Of a DNA stretch of 64,000 nt, positions 1 to 10,803 are shown piece after piece. How positions within the stretch are numbered: position 1 is the first letter of the stretch; every line of letters starts with the position of its first letter. Under the pieces are notes generated by a model that did no database searches, was not told where the DNA came from, and saw only the letters and a list, made by a program, of their open reading frames with translations. Origin of the DNA: Sipunculus nudus (lineage: Eukaryota > Annelida > Sipuncula > Golfingiida > Sipunculidae); NCBI GenBank assembly GCA_026874595.1, contig CM049307.1:93782330-93846329 (forward strand). The letters are read 5' to 3'. The translations under genes were made by a program, and so were the position numbers.

Positions 1-900
1 GCTCATGAAGATCAGTCGTCTACACAGTACTGGACTTTGCCAAATCTGTTGGCGGAAGTGGCATCACTTTCCAGGTCCAGGAAGGCTTTCTAGGCAGAAT
101 TGCGCGAGATAAACGCGGTGATCAGGATATATCTAGAATAGTGATCCCCCAGTCATTACGGTCGTATGTAATAAAAATGGGCCACGATGCGATTATCGTG
201 GGCCGCAAGGAGTGGATCGAACATACGGGCGCGTAAGAGCCAAGTTTTATTGGAAGGGAATGTACGGCGATATAGCAGCGATCTGCAAGTCGTGTCCCAT
301 ATGTCATGAAAACTACACCAAAAGGCAGGGTGCCGAAGGCAACGTAAGGAATGATGCCTCTTATCAACGTACATCGGCGTAAGATTGCTATAGATCTGGT
401 CCGACCGATCCATCCTAGTCCGGCAATGGTCATTTTTATATAACAACCATAATGGGCTACGCTACGCGCTATCAAGAGGCAGTGGCCTTAAGGAACATAG
501 ACACCGCAACCGCAGCCGACGCGTTAGTCGATATATATGTAGGGGTGTAGGAGTTCCATCGGAGGTGCTCATGGACATGGGGAGTCAGTTCAACTCTGAC
601 CCCATGAGAGAAGTTAGCCGTTTACTTTCAGAGAGGCAGCAAAGTATTACACCATATCGCCCCATGTGCAACGGGATGGTGGAAGGGTTTAACGGCACCC
701 AACCTTAAACAGACGTTGAATGTGGACGGAGAGCCCATGAGATTGGGATCCTTATTTAAGCGAGGTGCTCTTCGCCTATAGAGATACACCACATCAGAGC
801 ACAGGTTTCTCTCTCTTTTTGTTGGTATACGGGCGAGTTGTAAGAGGTCCCATGTGGATTCTACGAGATCGGTGGACCCCACGCGATGGGGATGCGAAGA
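1..900 (+). pseudogene. Broken retroviral-type integrase (zinc finger and DDE core)
   Basis: Integrase joins element cDNA to host DNA. Seen directly: VIPQSLRSYVIKMGHDAI around 142-195 matches the start of the HHCC region; a C-P-I-C pair lies around 285-297; KIAIDLVRPI around 380-410 carries the first catalytic Asp; MDMGSQFNSD around 571-600 carries the second Asp; NGMVEGFNGT around 670-700 carries the catalytic Glu; GFSLFLLVYGR and RGPMWILRDRW follow at about 802-875. These pieces sit in different frames separated by stops, so no functional enzyme is encoded. The minus-strand open frames here are shadows. Domain identity is secure; the exact subfamily is inferred. Confidence 0.8.
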
Positions 901-1019
901 CAAAGACTACCTATCAATACGTGTCCAGGACAAGCTAAGCGATACAGTGCGAAGCACTTGGCAGGTCCGCAGCTAGATACAACCAAATCCACGACATAGG
1001 TAAACGCACCAGCAGATTC

Positions 1020-1470
1020 GAAATAAGCGTTGAAGTGATACTGCTCCTCTCGACGTACAGAAACAAGTTGTTAGTCCAGTGGAATGTTGTAGGTAAAACA
1101 GGTGAGCTAGACTATCGGATAAAGGTTGATAACAAGGTCAAAACCTTCCATGTGATCATGCTCACCTGAGCTGAACCTCAGCATGTCTTAGCGGCGGTAG
1201 TCTTAGGCATGGGCGAAACCTTACGAGAACCGGATAAACCGGATTGTGTTAGGTCGGAGATCTAAATCTCGAGAGAGTGGACGAAACCTCCCACGTGTCG
1301 TTACCGTCCACGGTGCATAGCCAAACTGAATGTGATGAACTAATCAATGCCGCGCTACGCAAATGACAGCAGTGCGAGATACGTGATTTTCTAAGCAGAT
1401 ACGGAGAAGTGTTAAGAGACGTCCAAAATATCCTGACGTAATGTCATTGACGGCAGGCGCAGTTTTAACC
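1020..1470 (+). pseudogene. Integrase C-terminal module and pre-RT linker, broken
   Basis: A frame around 1060-1160 reads NKLLVQWNVVGKTGELDYRI followed by KVDNKVKTFHVIML, which resembles the GPY/F-type C-terminal module that ends Ty3/Gypsy integrases. At about 1345-1425 the reading QQCEIRDFLSRYGEVLRDVP (with a stop at its start) resembles the linker that lies just upstream of Gypsy RT domains. Having both modules here, in this order, is the main evidence that integrase sits upstream of RT in this element. Several stops interrupt the region. Confidence 0.65.
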
Positions 1471-1499
1471 CGTAAGACGAAGAGGTTGTTCAGCTATAA

Positions 1500-1800
1500 G
1501 CCAAACGTGGTATGTTATAAAGTCGACATGTTGTACACGTGGAAACATTGGACCAACACGTAAGAACGCTCCGTAAAGTGCTAGCTAGACTCAAGCGAGC
1601 CAACCTTGCGCCTCAACCAGCAAAGAGGTTCGTAGGATATCGCAGCCTACAATTTATGGGCACCGGATATTTAGCAACTTACCCTACACTGCTTAAAAAT
1701 CTAGAGCGCAAAAAGACCGAAAACCAAGAAAACCTTGCGAGCCTTTCTAGGCCTAACCGTTTATTACATGAAGTTCCTGCCGAACTATGTTAATATAGCA
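1500..1800 (+). pseudogene. Reverse transcriptase fragment (post-YxDD palm and thumb)
   Basis: Just before 1539 the sequence reads VVCYKVDMLYT, a disrupted version of the YxDD active-site strand. It continues in an open frame as METLDQHVRTLRKVLARLKR and then AKRFVGYRSLQFMGTGYL, the usual palm/thumb boundary of Gypsy RTs. A frameshift near 1735 moves the reading to a frame giving LRAFLGLTVYYMKFLPNYV, the conserved connection before RNase H. The fingers and most of the palm are missing between about 1425 and 1500, so this is a deleted, non-functional enzyme. Confidence 0.78.
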
Positions 1801-1804
1801 GTTT

Positions 1805-2280
1805 TGTTAACGGACCTTACGAAGAAGGGGCAGCCTAAAAAAATGGATTGGGAGGAGACCCATTAGAATGATTACGGCGCCCTTAAGGCTAAGCTAGCTG
1901 ATCCCCCCCCCCCCTTATACTGAGACTACCAGATTTCAGTTCTGCTTGAACTGTGACAAGTCGGATGTCGTAGCCGGGAGTATCTTTATGTGAGACACGA
2001 TGGGATGATGCACCCTATAGCTTATGCTAAAAGAAAATTACTGGCTAGAGAAAGAAATCGCCATCAAGAGAGAGTGCTTGGCAATATCTTAGGCTGTTCA
2101 GAAATGTCAAGATACAAACAGACCACAAACCACTCAAGTGTATTAGAAAGGCCAAGTGTGTAAACAAGAGGGTGATTAGATGGTCTGTGGTTTTACAAGA
2201 ATCCAAGTTTAACATACAGGCTGTTTCTGGCAATCTAAATGATGGGCCAGACTTCCTGGGTAGGTTACCAGAGGGTTGAA
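1805..2280 (+). pseudogene. Retroelement RNase H domain, frameshifted
   Basis: RNase H removes template RNA during reverse transcription. Visible pieces: HPIAYAKRKLLARERNRHQE around 2010-2065; QTDHKPLKCIRKAKCVNKRV around 2117-2178 in another frame; RWSVVLQESKFNIQAVSGNL and NDGPDFLGRLPEG up to the stop at 2278. A run of C at about 1904-1914 disrupts the start of the domain. No integrase follows it, which agrees with RNase H being the last pol domain. The minus-strand frame at 2045-2299 is a shadow. Confidence 0.75.
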
Positions 2281-2325
2281 CAGCATTTGATATTGTCAAT
2301 ATTTGTTGAGACAGACACTAAATAT

Positions 2326-2332
2326 AAAACAC

Positions 2333-2364
<32 letters not shown>

Positions 2365-2378
2365 AATATGTGTGTGTG

Positions 2379-2433
<55 letters not shown>
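2326..2433. repeat. AT dinucleotide microsatellite with a short TG interruption
   Basis: An almost pure AT tract is interrupted by a short GTGTGTGTG block and by single A insertions. It lies directly after the decayed pol and may mark where the 3' part of the element was lost or expanded. Confidence 0.9.
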
Positions 2434-2435
<2 letters not shown>

Positions 2436-3115
2436 TATAATGTTCTCAGCTTGAATGTAGTGGTTCGATACTGTGTCCAGAAAATAATTTTCTTCAAAAG
2501 GGGCGGGGTTGATATCACCAAAGAGTTTTGACTTATCTATTTTATTTAGATGCAGTCTCAGATATGGATGCCACGTTGGTTTAGGGAACCCAAGTGTAAT
2601 TTTAGGAATTGAGACCAGTGCAGTCGTAAATTAGTGAGAATTGTTTCATGTCAGCGAGGGTCTAGACCCAATCCTGTGATAAAAATAATATTGTAGACTT
2701 CAATGGCAATGCACCTGCATGCTTGATTTTTCATACTTTTGTCCCTGGAGGCCTGACCATATTTTTTGTATTTATATGATCAAACGATCAGCCAGGGACG
2801 GTTTGGAGCTGTGACGTCAGCAGTGGTATATAGGCTGGAAACCGGAAATTAAGAAAAAAACTCCTAGGTCAGCGCAATTGATGTTTTTGTCTCACAGTTT
2901 GTCAGACCAGCAGGGAGATCTGAAATCGATTGTGAACTGGACGTATTCCGTTGTATTACATCCGGCGTCTGCGGCAACGCAATTAACGTCTCGCTAACGG
3001 ACCTGTGAGTTGTCGTTATTGTTACAGACGGACTTGTAACCACGGATGTGTATCTGCCGTCGACAATTTTTACACTGGTGATTGTTGGAGGTACCGAATA
3101 TATACGTTTGCATAC
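2436..3115 (+). other. Unique GC-moderate stretch, possible 3' LTR remnant
   Basis: No coding frame is seen. The stretch begins near a TGTTCTCAGC, contains a CRE site and a TATA-like box, and has more GC and CpG than the DNA that follows. Its position just after pol suggests an LTR. Only one copy is present in the window, so terminal-repeat identity cannot be tested here. Confidence 0.3.
2812..2834 (+). promoter_or_regulatory. CRE palindrome plus TATA-like box
   Basis: A perfect TGACGTCA lies at 2812-2819 and TATATAGG at 2827-2834, only 7 bases apart, on the plus strand. CRE-type sites bind bZIP factors, and a TATA box placed this way would start transcription about 25-30 bases downstream. 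If the host stretch is an LTR this would be its U3 promoter. Function is inferred from the motifs alone. Confidence 0.4.
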
Positions 3116-3215
3116 CTTAATTTTTTTTTCAAATATTTGTTTTTGTAAAGGCTAAACAAAAGTGAATTGATGAACCGGTTTAGTGATACAGTCTGTTTAT
3201 CGGCTGTGCAGGTTA

Positions 3216-3218
<3 letters not shown>

Positions 3219-3268
<50 letters not shown>
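3219..3268. repeat. AT dinucleotide microsatellite
   Basis: A pure TA run of about 50 bases. The Tyr/Ile-rich open frame crossing it is an artefact. Confidence 0.95.
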
Positions 3269-3271
<3 letters not shown>

Positions 3272-5062
3272 GGCAGTGAGACTTGCTTATGTAATTACCT
3301 CACTTGCTTAATGGAATTATTGTGTACTAATTATTGGTTTTCAAATATATATTGTTCACATACTAGAACTTTGAAAGATCTTTGAGAGTAATCTAGCTTT
3401 CAGTCGCGAGTTTCGGTTCGAAGTCAATGTATAATTCAATGAAGAAAAGATACAGGTGGTTTACAAAGGCATTTACCAAGACAATGATTTCTGTAATTCA
3501 AACGCAAAATATTTTCCATCCAACCACTCCTAAATGAAAATGTGACCTTAATTAAGAAAATTCCTGGCATTGCTTAATTTGTCAATGAAATAGTGTTATC
3601 GTTGGTAGATGTATTCCCTCTTTTTACTTGTGGAAGCAACTGTATTTCACATTTCAAACATATGTTCAATGAAATGTATGTAAAGGGTATGATGATTTTA
3701 TCAATCCATATAATACCTGATGGTCTTAATAAAATATATTAAATCTAATTCATCATTGTAAACTAAAAATAAATTAAATATGATATAAGGTATCGTTTTC
3801 GTCAAAAGCCCCTATATGTACATCAATCCAAAAATTGTTCAACATTCATATGACCCCATTAAGTGAATTTTGTTTAAACCTTGTAGTGAACCAGTTTATA
3901 AGTTAAATACATTAAATTTTACAATTGGCATTAAACGTGTCTACAAAAACACTTTAACAAAACAATTTTATGTCATTATACCTTTTGTATTAATATGTCA
4001 ATAAGCATTTTGGCCCTGCATCGTTATTTGTAAGGGAAATATAATCGAAGTTAAACCCCTTATAATAAATATTCTCAGCTAAAAGAAAGTCAAAAATCCA
4101 AAATTATATTTCACTCAAGAGAATTGCCGCAATACAATGCTACCAATTAATCATAAAATAACTGTTTTAACATTAAACTACCACGAAAAATACATGAAAG
4201 ACACGTGATGTGAGCGCGAAATGTTTTAAAAGGATTCAACAAATATGTCATAATTATGAAAAGAAAATCCAAAACTTAAATATAGCCCCTGTTTGATAAA
4301 TGAGCGTAATAACACCTTAATGAAAGCATCATTTTAACATTTGATTTGATATTAACATTATGTTAATTAATGTTATTGATATTAAAGCTGCTTCAATGGA
4401 TGACCTAAACAGAATTTCTTAACTTGATATACTTTACTTTTTAATTACTTTTAAATATCTGAATAGCCACTTCTTATAACAATGAAATCTTATTTAGGAG
4501 TGCAGTTTCCTGTTTAACATTGATACAGTTACGGAGGTGTTTGTAATATGTTGCCTAAGCTTTGTGTAGAAAGCCACAATCGCGCAATAAAAATACTACA
4601 CCGTACATTTTAAACAACTTTCTATGGACAATTGACCAATTTTATGTATAACTTTCGTGTTTTCTATATTCCTAACTTGTTATCAGGGCAGTATTCTACA
4701 ATATTGAAGCCATAACCCTATTTCTTAATACTTAATATTCAATAGGAAATATTCATCAAGAATTAATATAAATTACCAACCGTGTGTGTGAATATACAAC
4801 ACAAAGAGTACGCCCCACAAATTCATCTTGCAAAGATGTTCTTTGAATGCTGCGAGGAAAATGCCACGAGGCAGCCATGTAGTTTTAGTTAAAGAGATAT
4901 CAAAACATGATTTCACTGGATATTGCAATTGATGGTTTCGTACATGGTCATGTAATTTATCAGATTTACAAGTGTCAGTTTGCATTCATATTGATACTAT
5001 CTTTTCTTTAGTAAATTATCTATAATGTGGTTTAAGTAGTAGAAATTGTGATAAAAGTTTAT

Positions 5063-5065
<3 letters not shown>

Positions 5066-5141
<76 letters not shown>

Positions 5142-5151
5142 AGAGAGAGAG
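5066..5151. repeat. Compound (TA)n(GA)n microsatellite with a G run
   Basis: A TA run passes directly into GA repeats, then into about nine G bases, then back into GA. The GA part is a homopurine tract. Confidence 0.95.
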
Positions 5152-5528
5152 TTTAAGTCTTAATAACAATCTGTTGTTTTAATACGTTTAACATAGTTAA
5201 GAAAATAGTCTTTCATTTATTATTAAAAGTATATTTCTCAACTTGTCTTTCATTTATTCTCAGTTTAGTTTCAAATATGAAGACATGGTGTATTTCCGCC
5301 AACTTTTATAAATTGTGATGCATGGAATAAGTGAAATGACTTTTCAATTGCAACGAAAGAAGCTGGCATCCTATATCAAGACCCATATTTAAAATACAGG
5401 CCTTTTTCATTATATTGGACATGCCAGTGTATATGATGATCCGATCATTCGTTGAGAGTCTTTTAATGTTTCTTAGACACTTGCATGTTTATTAACACAC
5501 GAGCTTTTAAAGTTCATTTACTTTTCCG

Positions 5529-5530
<2 letters not shown>

Positions 5531-5607
<77 letters not shown>

Positions 5608-5638
5608 TTTATGTATATATAATATATATATATATATC
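5531..5638. repeat. Interrupted AT microsatellite
   Basis: Three AT runs are separated by short GTATATAAT and CATTTATG interruptions that are themselves repeated, so the locus grew by duplication of an interrupted unit. Confidence 0.9.
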
Positions 5639-6242
5639 ATTTAACTTAACATGTCATACTGCACACATATCAGTTGATGTTAATTTCATGGCCAAACCTA
5701 TTACGTCATATGGACCGTGCAAAAGCAACCATAATAGAGATAAAGTTAAATGGATATTTAATGATGCATAGCCATGTGGTGGTATGTGCGCAATGACAAT
5801 GCTATCATTGGAAATGGTAATACATATAAATTGTCTTGTTTAAACAGCATTTTCACTTTTTTACATTGCCAGCTTTTAAATATATTCTGTATGCATCGAA
5901 TCATGAAGTATCTTACCTGATCACAACAAACTATTTATAAAAACCAAATAAAATATAACAAACAGAAATTAACCGAAATATTTCTACATTACTTATACAT
6001 TGTTATATAAATATTTAAAAATATATAAATATTCATAATTTGATTATAATAAACGTGTCTAAATTTACATACATGGATTCTTAATTTCTAATTTGGACTT
6101 GGAAAAGGGAACAATTGACAAACCCGGCATCTACACATTTTGAAATCTTAAACTGAATCCAGCGCCAGGTCCCATGGACTAAGACACTAGTAAAGATAAA
6201 CGTAGCAGTTCCAGTATTTGAGGTACGATACTAGATTACTCT

Positions 6243-6909
6243 ATGGCTCTCCGTAGCAGTAGTACTGGTAACATTCCTGACTCGAACACCCCTAATCAGA
6301 GTCAGAACCAGACAGATAAACAGGAGAGGGATATTAGAGGATCGTGTTTGGCAATGACAATATAAATACTATAAATGTGACAGACGTTGAGGGTGTGTTA
6401 GTAAAACTGAGCAATCAAGTGAATGGTTACAAGGCCAGGTTAAACACTCATGAAAGAAAATAAAGATCTGAATAACAAGGTAAGCAGATTAGAAGGGACA
6501 GTTGAGTTCATGGAATACCTGAAGAAACAAATGGACCAGAAACTTTGGGAATGTCAGAAAGTAAAGTGAGGCAAATCATGAAGAGAAACTGAAAACAGAA
6601 AATCTAGATGACAGAGAAATTGAAATAGAAAGAGCTCATTGACTTGGACTAAAGAAAGGAACAAGGCCCAGACCAATTTATGTGATGTTTGGCAAGTATG
6701 AAGCTAGTCAGAAAGTATTGATAACAGCAAGAAAGGAACTTAAAGGAGAGGATAGTGAGGTTAGATTTACTGAAAATTTCAATGAACAAGTGCGCAACAT
6801 CAGAAAGAAATTGGGATGTGAACTAGAGAAGGCCAGAAATGATGGATATTATGCATATTTGTCCTATGATAAATTGATTATTGATGAGAAAACCTTTTAC
6901 AGGGCCTAA
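6243..6909 (+). pseudogene. LINE ORF1 (coiled-coil/RRM-type RNA-binding protein), frameshifted
   Basis: In L1-like LINEs, ORF1 is an RNA-binding chaperone. An ATG at 6243 opens a Ser/Asn/Gln-rich leader. Around 6440-6560 a heptad-like stretch (EIKDLNNKVSRLEGTVEFME across a frameshift) fits a coiled coil. Around 6615-6700 the reading contains ERAH and then KKGTRPRPIYVMFGKYEASQ, which resembles the conserved start of the L1 ORF1 RNA-binding domain. An intact 75-codon tail runs from 6682 to 6909 and includes FNEQVRNIRKKLG. At least three frame breaks separate these parts. Confidence is good for an L1-like ORF1 and low for a named family. Confidence 0.7.
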
Positions 6910-7059
6910 TGAAACAGATTTTGGTACATATAGGCCATGGCCTAAACAATCAAGTGTTTAGAGTTTAGAGCACATCTGCAAAAATCATTTGTTATCTATA
7001 GAAACCATACCTAAATTTAATTCGTATAAAGACTATTCAATATATGAAAAAAATTGTCG

Positions 7060-8500
7060 GGCCTCAGAGACTATAAATGCAACAAATAAAGAAACTATTT
7101 ATTATCTGTGATTACACAGGGCTAACCCTGTCAGGGTTTTTTATTAAAACAGCTAAACACAGATTTGAAAGTTGACTAATTATGTTATTGTAGGACTGAG
7201 TGAGACATGGGATTACAGGAAACCGATTTTAATGACATGCTACTAGGTTACACATGTCATGCTACAGTTCGCAAGAGTGGAAAGCTAAAAGCGAAAAATT
7301 TTGGAGGTATATGAAACGTATGTATATATAATTGACATGACGTGTATTCAAAGACATGATTGGTTTATTGATGGACAGATATAATATTATAAACCCAGAT
7401 GTGATTAATATATTAATTTTTGTTTATATTTAACCTGGCGGATCTCCAGTAGAGGCTGATCCATGATTTTGGAAAGGGGAGGGTCACATCCAGGAAGACT
7501 GATAGAAAACCTAAAAGAAAGGTCCTCTGCTCCTGGAAAGAGGGGGTTAGTGTTGTAAAACTGATTATCATAATGCAGGTATAATTATAACTGGAGAATT
7601 TAATGCACGGACTGGAACCACAGAGGACTATATTACTCCTTGTAGATAAGATGGTCCTTTGAATGAAGTACTGTTAATAGTTTGACTGTAAGATGTAATC
7701 AGGATAAGGCATTTAATAGATATGAAAGACTGCTTTTAAAACTGTTTATTGAACATGATTTTAGAATTCTAAATTGAAGATCGGAATATGATAGAAATGG
7801 ACATTTCTCTTGTGTATCTATCAGTGGAACCAGTACAGTTTATTATAATGTCATGTCAACAAATCTTGTCACTTATGTATTCAATTTTGAAGTTCCTAAA
7901 TTTGACCTTAATGATTACCTTCCTATAAAAAACACATACCTGCACCTTCAACTATGCACCTGCAGCCTTTAACCAGAGAGTTTATTGGAAGCACGATTTT
8001 GCACTTGCACTGCACTATAATTTTCTAAACCAGATAGGTAATGTATGTATTTCAGTTTTTAAAAATCAATTGCTCTATAATAACATAAATCCAGACCAGG
8101 CAGTAAACAAATCAGAACAGATCTTAAATAAAGTATGTTCTCCACTACTTGAACCCCTAAAATCACCAAAAACATTAAAACAACCAAGGGACTTAAGGGA
8201 TTTAAGGGACTTTGCATTAAATAAATTTAGAAACTCAATAAAAATAGAAAACGTTAGTGAATATAAGGATAAAATAGAAAGAAATTTAAATTACTTTGTA
8301 AACAAAAGAAAGACAATTATAAAGCTAATTTACAAATTTCATTGTTAGATGATATGCATAACCCTAAAGATTTTTTGGAAACAAATCAAAGCAATGACTA
8401 GAGACACGCCTTAATGTGCTGATATAAATCTAGAAACATGGCATAATTATTTCAAAATTCTGTTGAATGTTGATGTTGATATTAATTCTGATTTTTCTGA
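7060..8500 (+). pseudogene. LINE ORF2 N-terminal part: AP-type endonuclease and linker, decayed
   Basis: The endonuclease nicks target DNA to prime reverse transcription. Around 7577-7640 the reading IIITGEFNARTGTTEDY matches the GDFNAR block with Asp changed to Glu. Around 7735-7870 LFIEHDFRILN, then RNGHFSCVSISGTSTVYYNV, follow the family pattern, with the usual Asp of STVDY changed to Tyr. FDLNDYLPI at about 7900-7930 corresponds to the SDHLPI block, and its catalytic His is changed to Tyr. A Lys-rich open stretch at 8070-8348 is the linker before RT. Stops are frequent and the key residues are mutated, so the copy is inactive. Confidence 0.7.
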
Positions 8501-8527
8501 AAACAGTTAAGTCCTACCTTTTAAATC

Positions 8528-8930
8528 ATGAAATTATTAATACTTCAAGCACAGAACGGTCTGAATATGGTTAAGAAATACGAATCGGAATGTGGCAAAA
8601 TGTGTCCTGATATTAAAGAAATTCTCGGTTTAAGTAGAAGCGCTGTTAATACAGAAGATTTGCCTGAACGTGGTAGGTTTCCCTTGCATTGTATGTATTT
8701 CATAAGACGCCAACAAATATTGGTAAAGAGTTCTAAGTATGGCCACCTTGATATCTGTTTATATGTAATAATCCCTAAACAGTTAAATAAACCCGGTAAA
8801 CCAACAATGGCTGGTTACACCAAGCAGTTATTGAATAGGTATAGATTTGGTCATGCATGGTTAGAACAGAGAGTTGGTAATGAAAAGCTGTTCATTCCTA
8901 TGTTTATACAAAGGGTACAGATAACTTGTT
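8528..8930 (+). pseudogene. LINE ORF2 C-terminal fragment
   Basis: An open frame from 8528 carries ERGRFPLHCMYFIRRQQILV and then HAWLEQRVGNEKLFIPMFIQ. These resemble the region downstream of RT in invertebrate L1-like ORF2 proteins, where a GxxPL block is followed by a nested tail. The reading then turns into a hydrophobic, Phe/Val/Cys-rich stretch (to about 9094) with no family similarity, probably out-of-frame or inserted DNA. The whole RT palm is missing between the linker ending near 8500 and this piece. Together with 6243-8500 it forms one internally deleted LINE. Confidence 0.55.
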
Positions 8931-9257
8931 TATATTTATATGTTATCTACCTTATTTGTGCTTTTGGCCATGATGTCTTTCTGCAATTTATCTTTGTTGT
9001 TGTTTGTTGTTTTTATTTTTTTTGTGCTGCTTGTAAAAACCAGCATGATTTTCGGTTATCAAAGAGTCGGAAAGATTTCATCGGTTATGCCTAGAATCTT
9101 TCAATGCACCATCCTTGGAGGCTCTGCGCAAATTTTCTTGAAAACCTGAAATTAGGTCATGATGACCAAAGACAAAATTTATTTAATGCTGCGTCCAGAA
9201 TATAAATGATTCTGGTGGGAGGTGTAGAGATTCCTTTTCTATTTTGTGAATACGTCT
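8931..9257. other. Unassigned stretch after the LINE tail
   Basis: Overlapping short open frames encode hydrophobic T/G-biased peptides without recognised motifs. No polyA tail or target-site duplication that would fix the LINE 3' end was identified. Confidence 0.4.
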
Positions 9258-9400
9258 GTGGATGTGGTCGAACGGATAGAACGACACACTTTCATCTCGT
9301 TTATTAAATCCTATGTTCTGGTGATTTATGACTTGGGGTCGAGTCTGTACTACAGTCCACTGTTTCAGGGACTTGGGTTCGAGTCTATACTACAGTAGCT
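9258..9400 (+). repeat. tRNA-derived SINE-like sequence with duplicated B box
   Basis: GTGGATGTGGTCGAACGGAT at 9258 resembles a pol III A box in context, and GGTTCGAGTC at 9376-9385 resembles a B box. A near-copy of the B-box segment (GGGGTCGAGTC at 9335-9345) lies 40 bases upstream: the block GACTTGGGNTCGAGTCT plus its TACTACAGT tail occurs twice. The A-to-B spacing is longer than in a tRNA, so this is not a tRNA gene. Confidence 0.5.
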
Positions 9401-9437
9401 GATGTTCATCAACATTGGTTATAATTCACACCAACAC

Positions 9438-9439
<2 letters not shown>

Positions 9440-9491
<52 letters not shown>
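9440..9491. repeat. AT dinucleotide microsatellite
   Basis: A pure TA run of about 50 bases immediately downstream of the SINE-like unit. Confidence 0.95.
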
Positions 9492-9492
<1 letters not shown>

Positions 9493-10051
9493 CTAAAGTG
9501 GTACTAAAGGTCACACCTTAGGCCATATATTGCGAATTAGGCAACAGCATACTTAGGGCAACAATTTTGCGTCGCCCTAATTTTTAACGAACTAACATGC
9601 AATAACCAGCCGACGAGTGACTCTGTCATTAAAACAGAAACAAGATGAAATATCATTCTACTGATATATTTTGTTATTGAAAACAAAAAATTAAGTCTGA
9701 TAAGGCTTCAACCTTAGCAATTCTTCTTTATGTATAATCTGCACTGTCCTATTTTGGGCATTATGGAGACAGTTTGGTTTTTCCAAAATTATACATGTTT
9801 CATAAATATATATTCGGGGAAGTCCTGTCACAGAGTACGCCTGGTGTTATCGTCTTACAAATATGCCTCACTCCTGCAGAAGATATTCTATATTTGTGAA
9901 AGAAAATACGATATAAATTTCTCGCGAATATATACACAAATATGTAACCCTGTACAGTAGCGCCCACTGGTGAAACAAGATGACACTAAAATTGGTACCT
10001 GCATAAGCGTATTTCGCCACGAGGTGCTAAATGTTATCGGTTTCATATACC

Positions 10052-10052
<1 letters not shown>
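9492..10052. other. Spacer with a solitary GGCGAC-box segment
   Basis: Around 9527-9592 the sequence carries GCGAATTAGGCAACA, TTAGGGCAACA and the inverse GCGTCGCCCTAATT. These are the same boxes that fill the satellite at 42.3-45.9 kb. The rest is AT-rich with no supported gene. Confidence 0.5.
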
Positions 10053-10111
<59 letters not shown>

Positions 10112-10185
10112 TATATATATAAATATTTGTTTTATATATATTGGTTATTGTTGCAACACATGAAAATGAAAGGGGGGGGGGGGGG
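10053..10185. repeat. AT microsatellite followed by a 14-G homopolymer
   Basis: A TA run of about 55 bases and an interrupted AT tail extend to about 10140; a run of 14 G lies at 10172-10185. Confidence 0.9.
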
Positions 10186-10802
10186 CATCTGTAAAGAATC
10201 TGGCCCGTTTGTCCGCTCAGTCAAAACTGGAGTCGCATAAATTGTTGTTTCCTGACAAAGAAGGCCGATACATCATAATTTCCTGAGAAAGTCCCGTATT
10301 TCATTTTGCTCATACTGGTGTTTATTATATCAGAGGAGGAGGGGTCCGGGGAACCTTTTGTGCTCAACAGGAAACACGGAGTAAAATGACTGATGACAGT
10401 GATTACAACGCCTTGTTCTAAGTTGTAAACCTATTATCGCTCAGGGATGCACTGGACTCCCGGCTCCCGACACACAACACTGTCAACAGGGTCAACAGCA
10501 ACTCACTGGGTACGACTTTACAATCAGTACCTACCGGTCAGGGCTCGGCCCCGAGTGTAGAAATGAGTAAAGAAGTAATAGTTATACAACCAAATAGCCC
10601 TATATTGCCTATTATAGGTTTAGATAAACAAATTAGGATTCATTTTACAAATATATTTCCTCTGGAGTACATATTAAATACCGCTAGTAGCATGTTGTTG
10701 ATATCCAAATCCAGACGGGCAGCCATGATTTATTTTAAACAGATAATTACGGTATGGTAAACAATCTCCGTTCAGACTACCGTAAGGTATACCGGTCTGA
10801 CC
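10186..10802. other. Unassigned spacer
   Basis: Moderate-GC sequence with one short open frame (10563-10760) lacking family motifs. No gene can be supported. Confidence 0.4.
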
Positions 10803-10803
10803 A

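Larger units (their letters stand above)
1..2280 (+). mobile_element. Degenerate Ty3/Gypsy-type LTR retrotransposon pol with integrase before RT
   Basis: Three-frame reading gives, in this order, an integrase, an integrase C-terminal module, a pre-RT linker, the distal part of reverse transcriptase, and RNase H ending at a stop near 2278. No frame stays open across any domain; stops and indels are scattered throughout, so this is a dead copy. Ordinary Gypsy elements run protease-RT-RNase H-integrase. Integrase ahead of RT is the Gmr1-like arrangement known from some metazoan Ty3/Gypsy elements. The copy is cut by the window start, so protease and gag are not visible. A junction of two separate copies is a less likely alternative, because the linker that normally precedes RT follows the integrase directly. 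Confidence 0.8.
3270..6240. other. AT-rich non-coding spacer
   Basis: About 3 kb of AT-rich sequence with no recognised gene, RNA or transposon domain apart from the microsatellites listed separately. The short open frames here lack recognisable motifs. It could be intergenic or intronic. Confidence 0.5.

Noticed and set aside
122-903. Minus-strand open frames overlapping the integrase region
   Set aside because: They are antisense shadows of the plus-strand integrase remnant and match no family.
3167-3385. Open frame with a Tyr/Ile repeat
   Set aside because: Encoded by an AT microsatellite; the same applies to 53834-54031.
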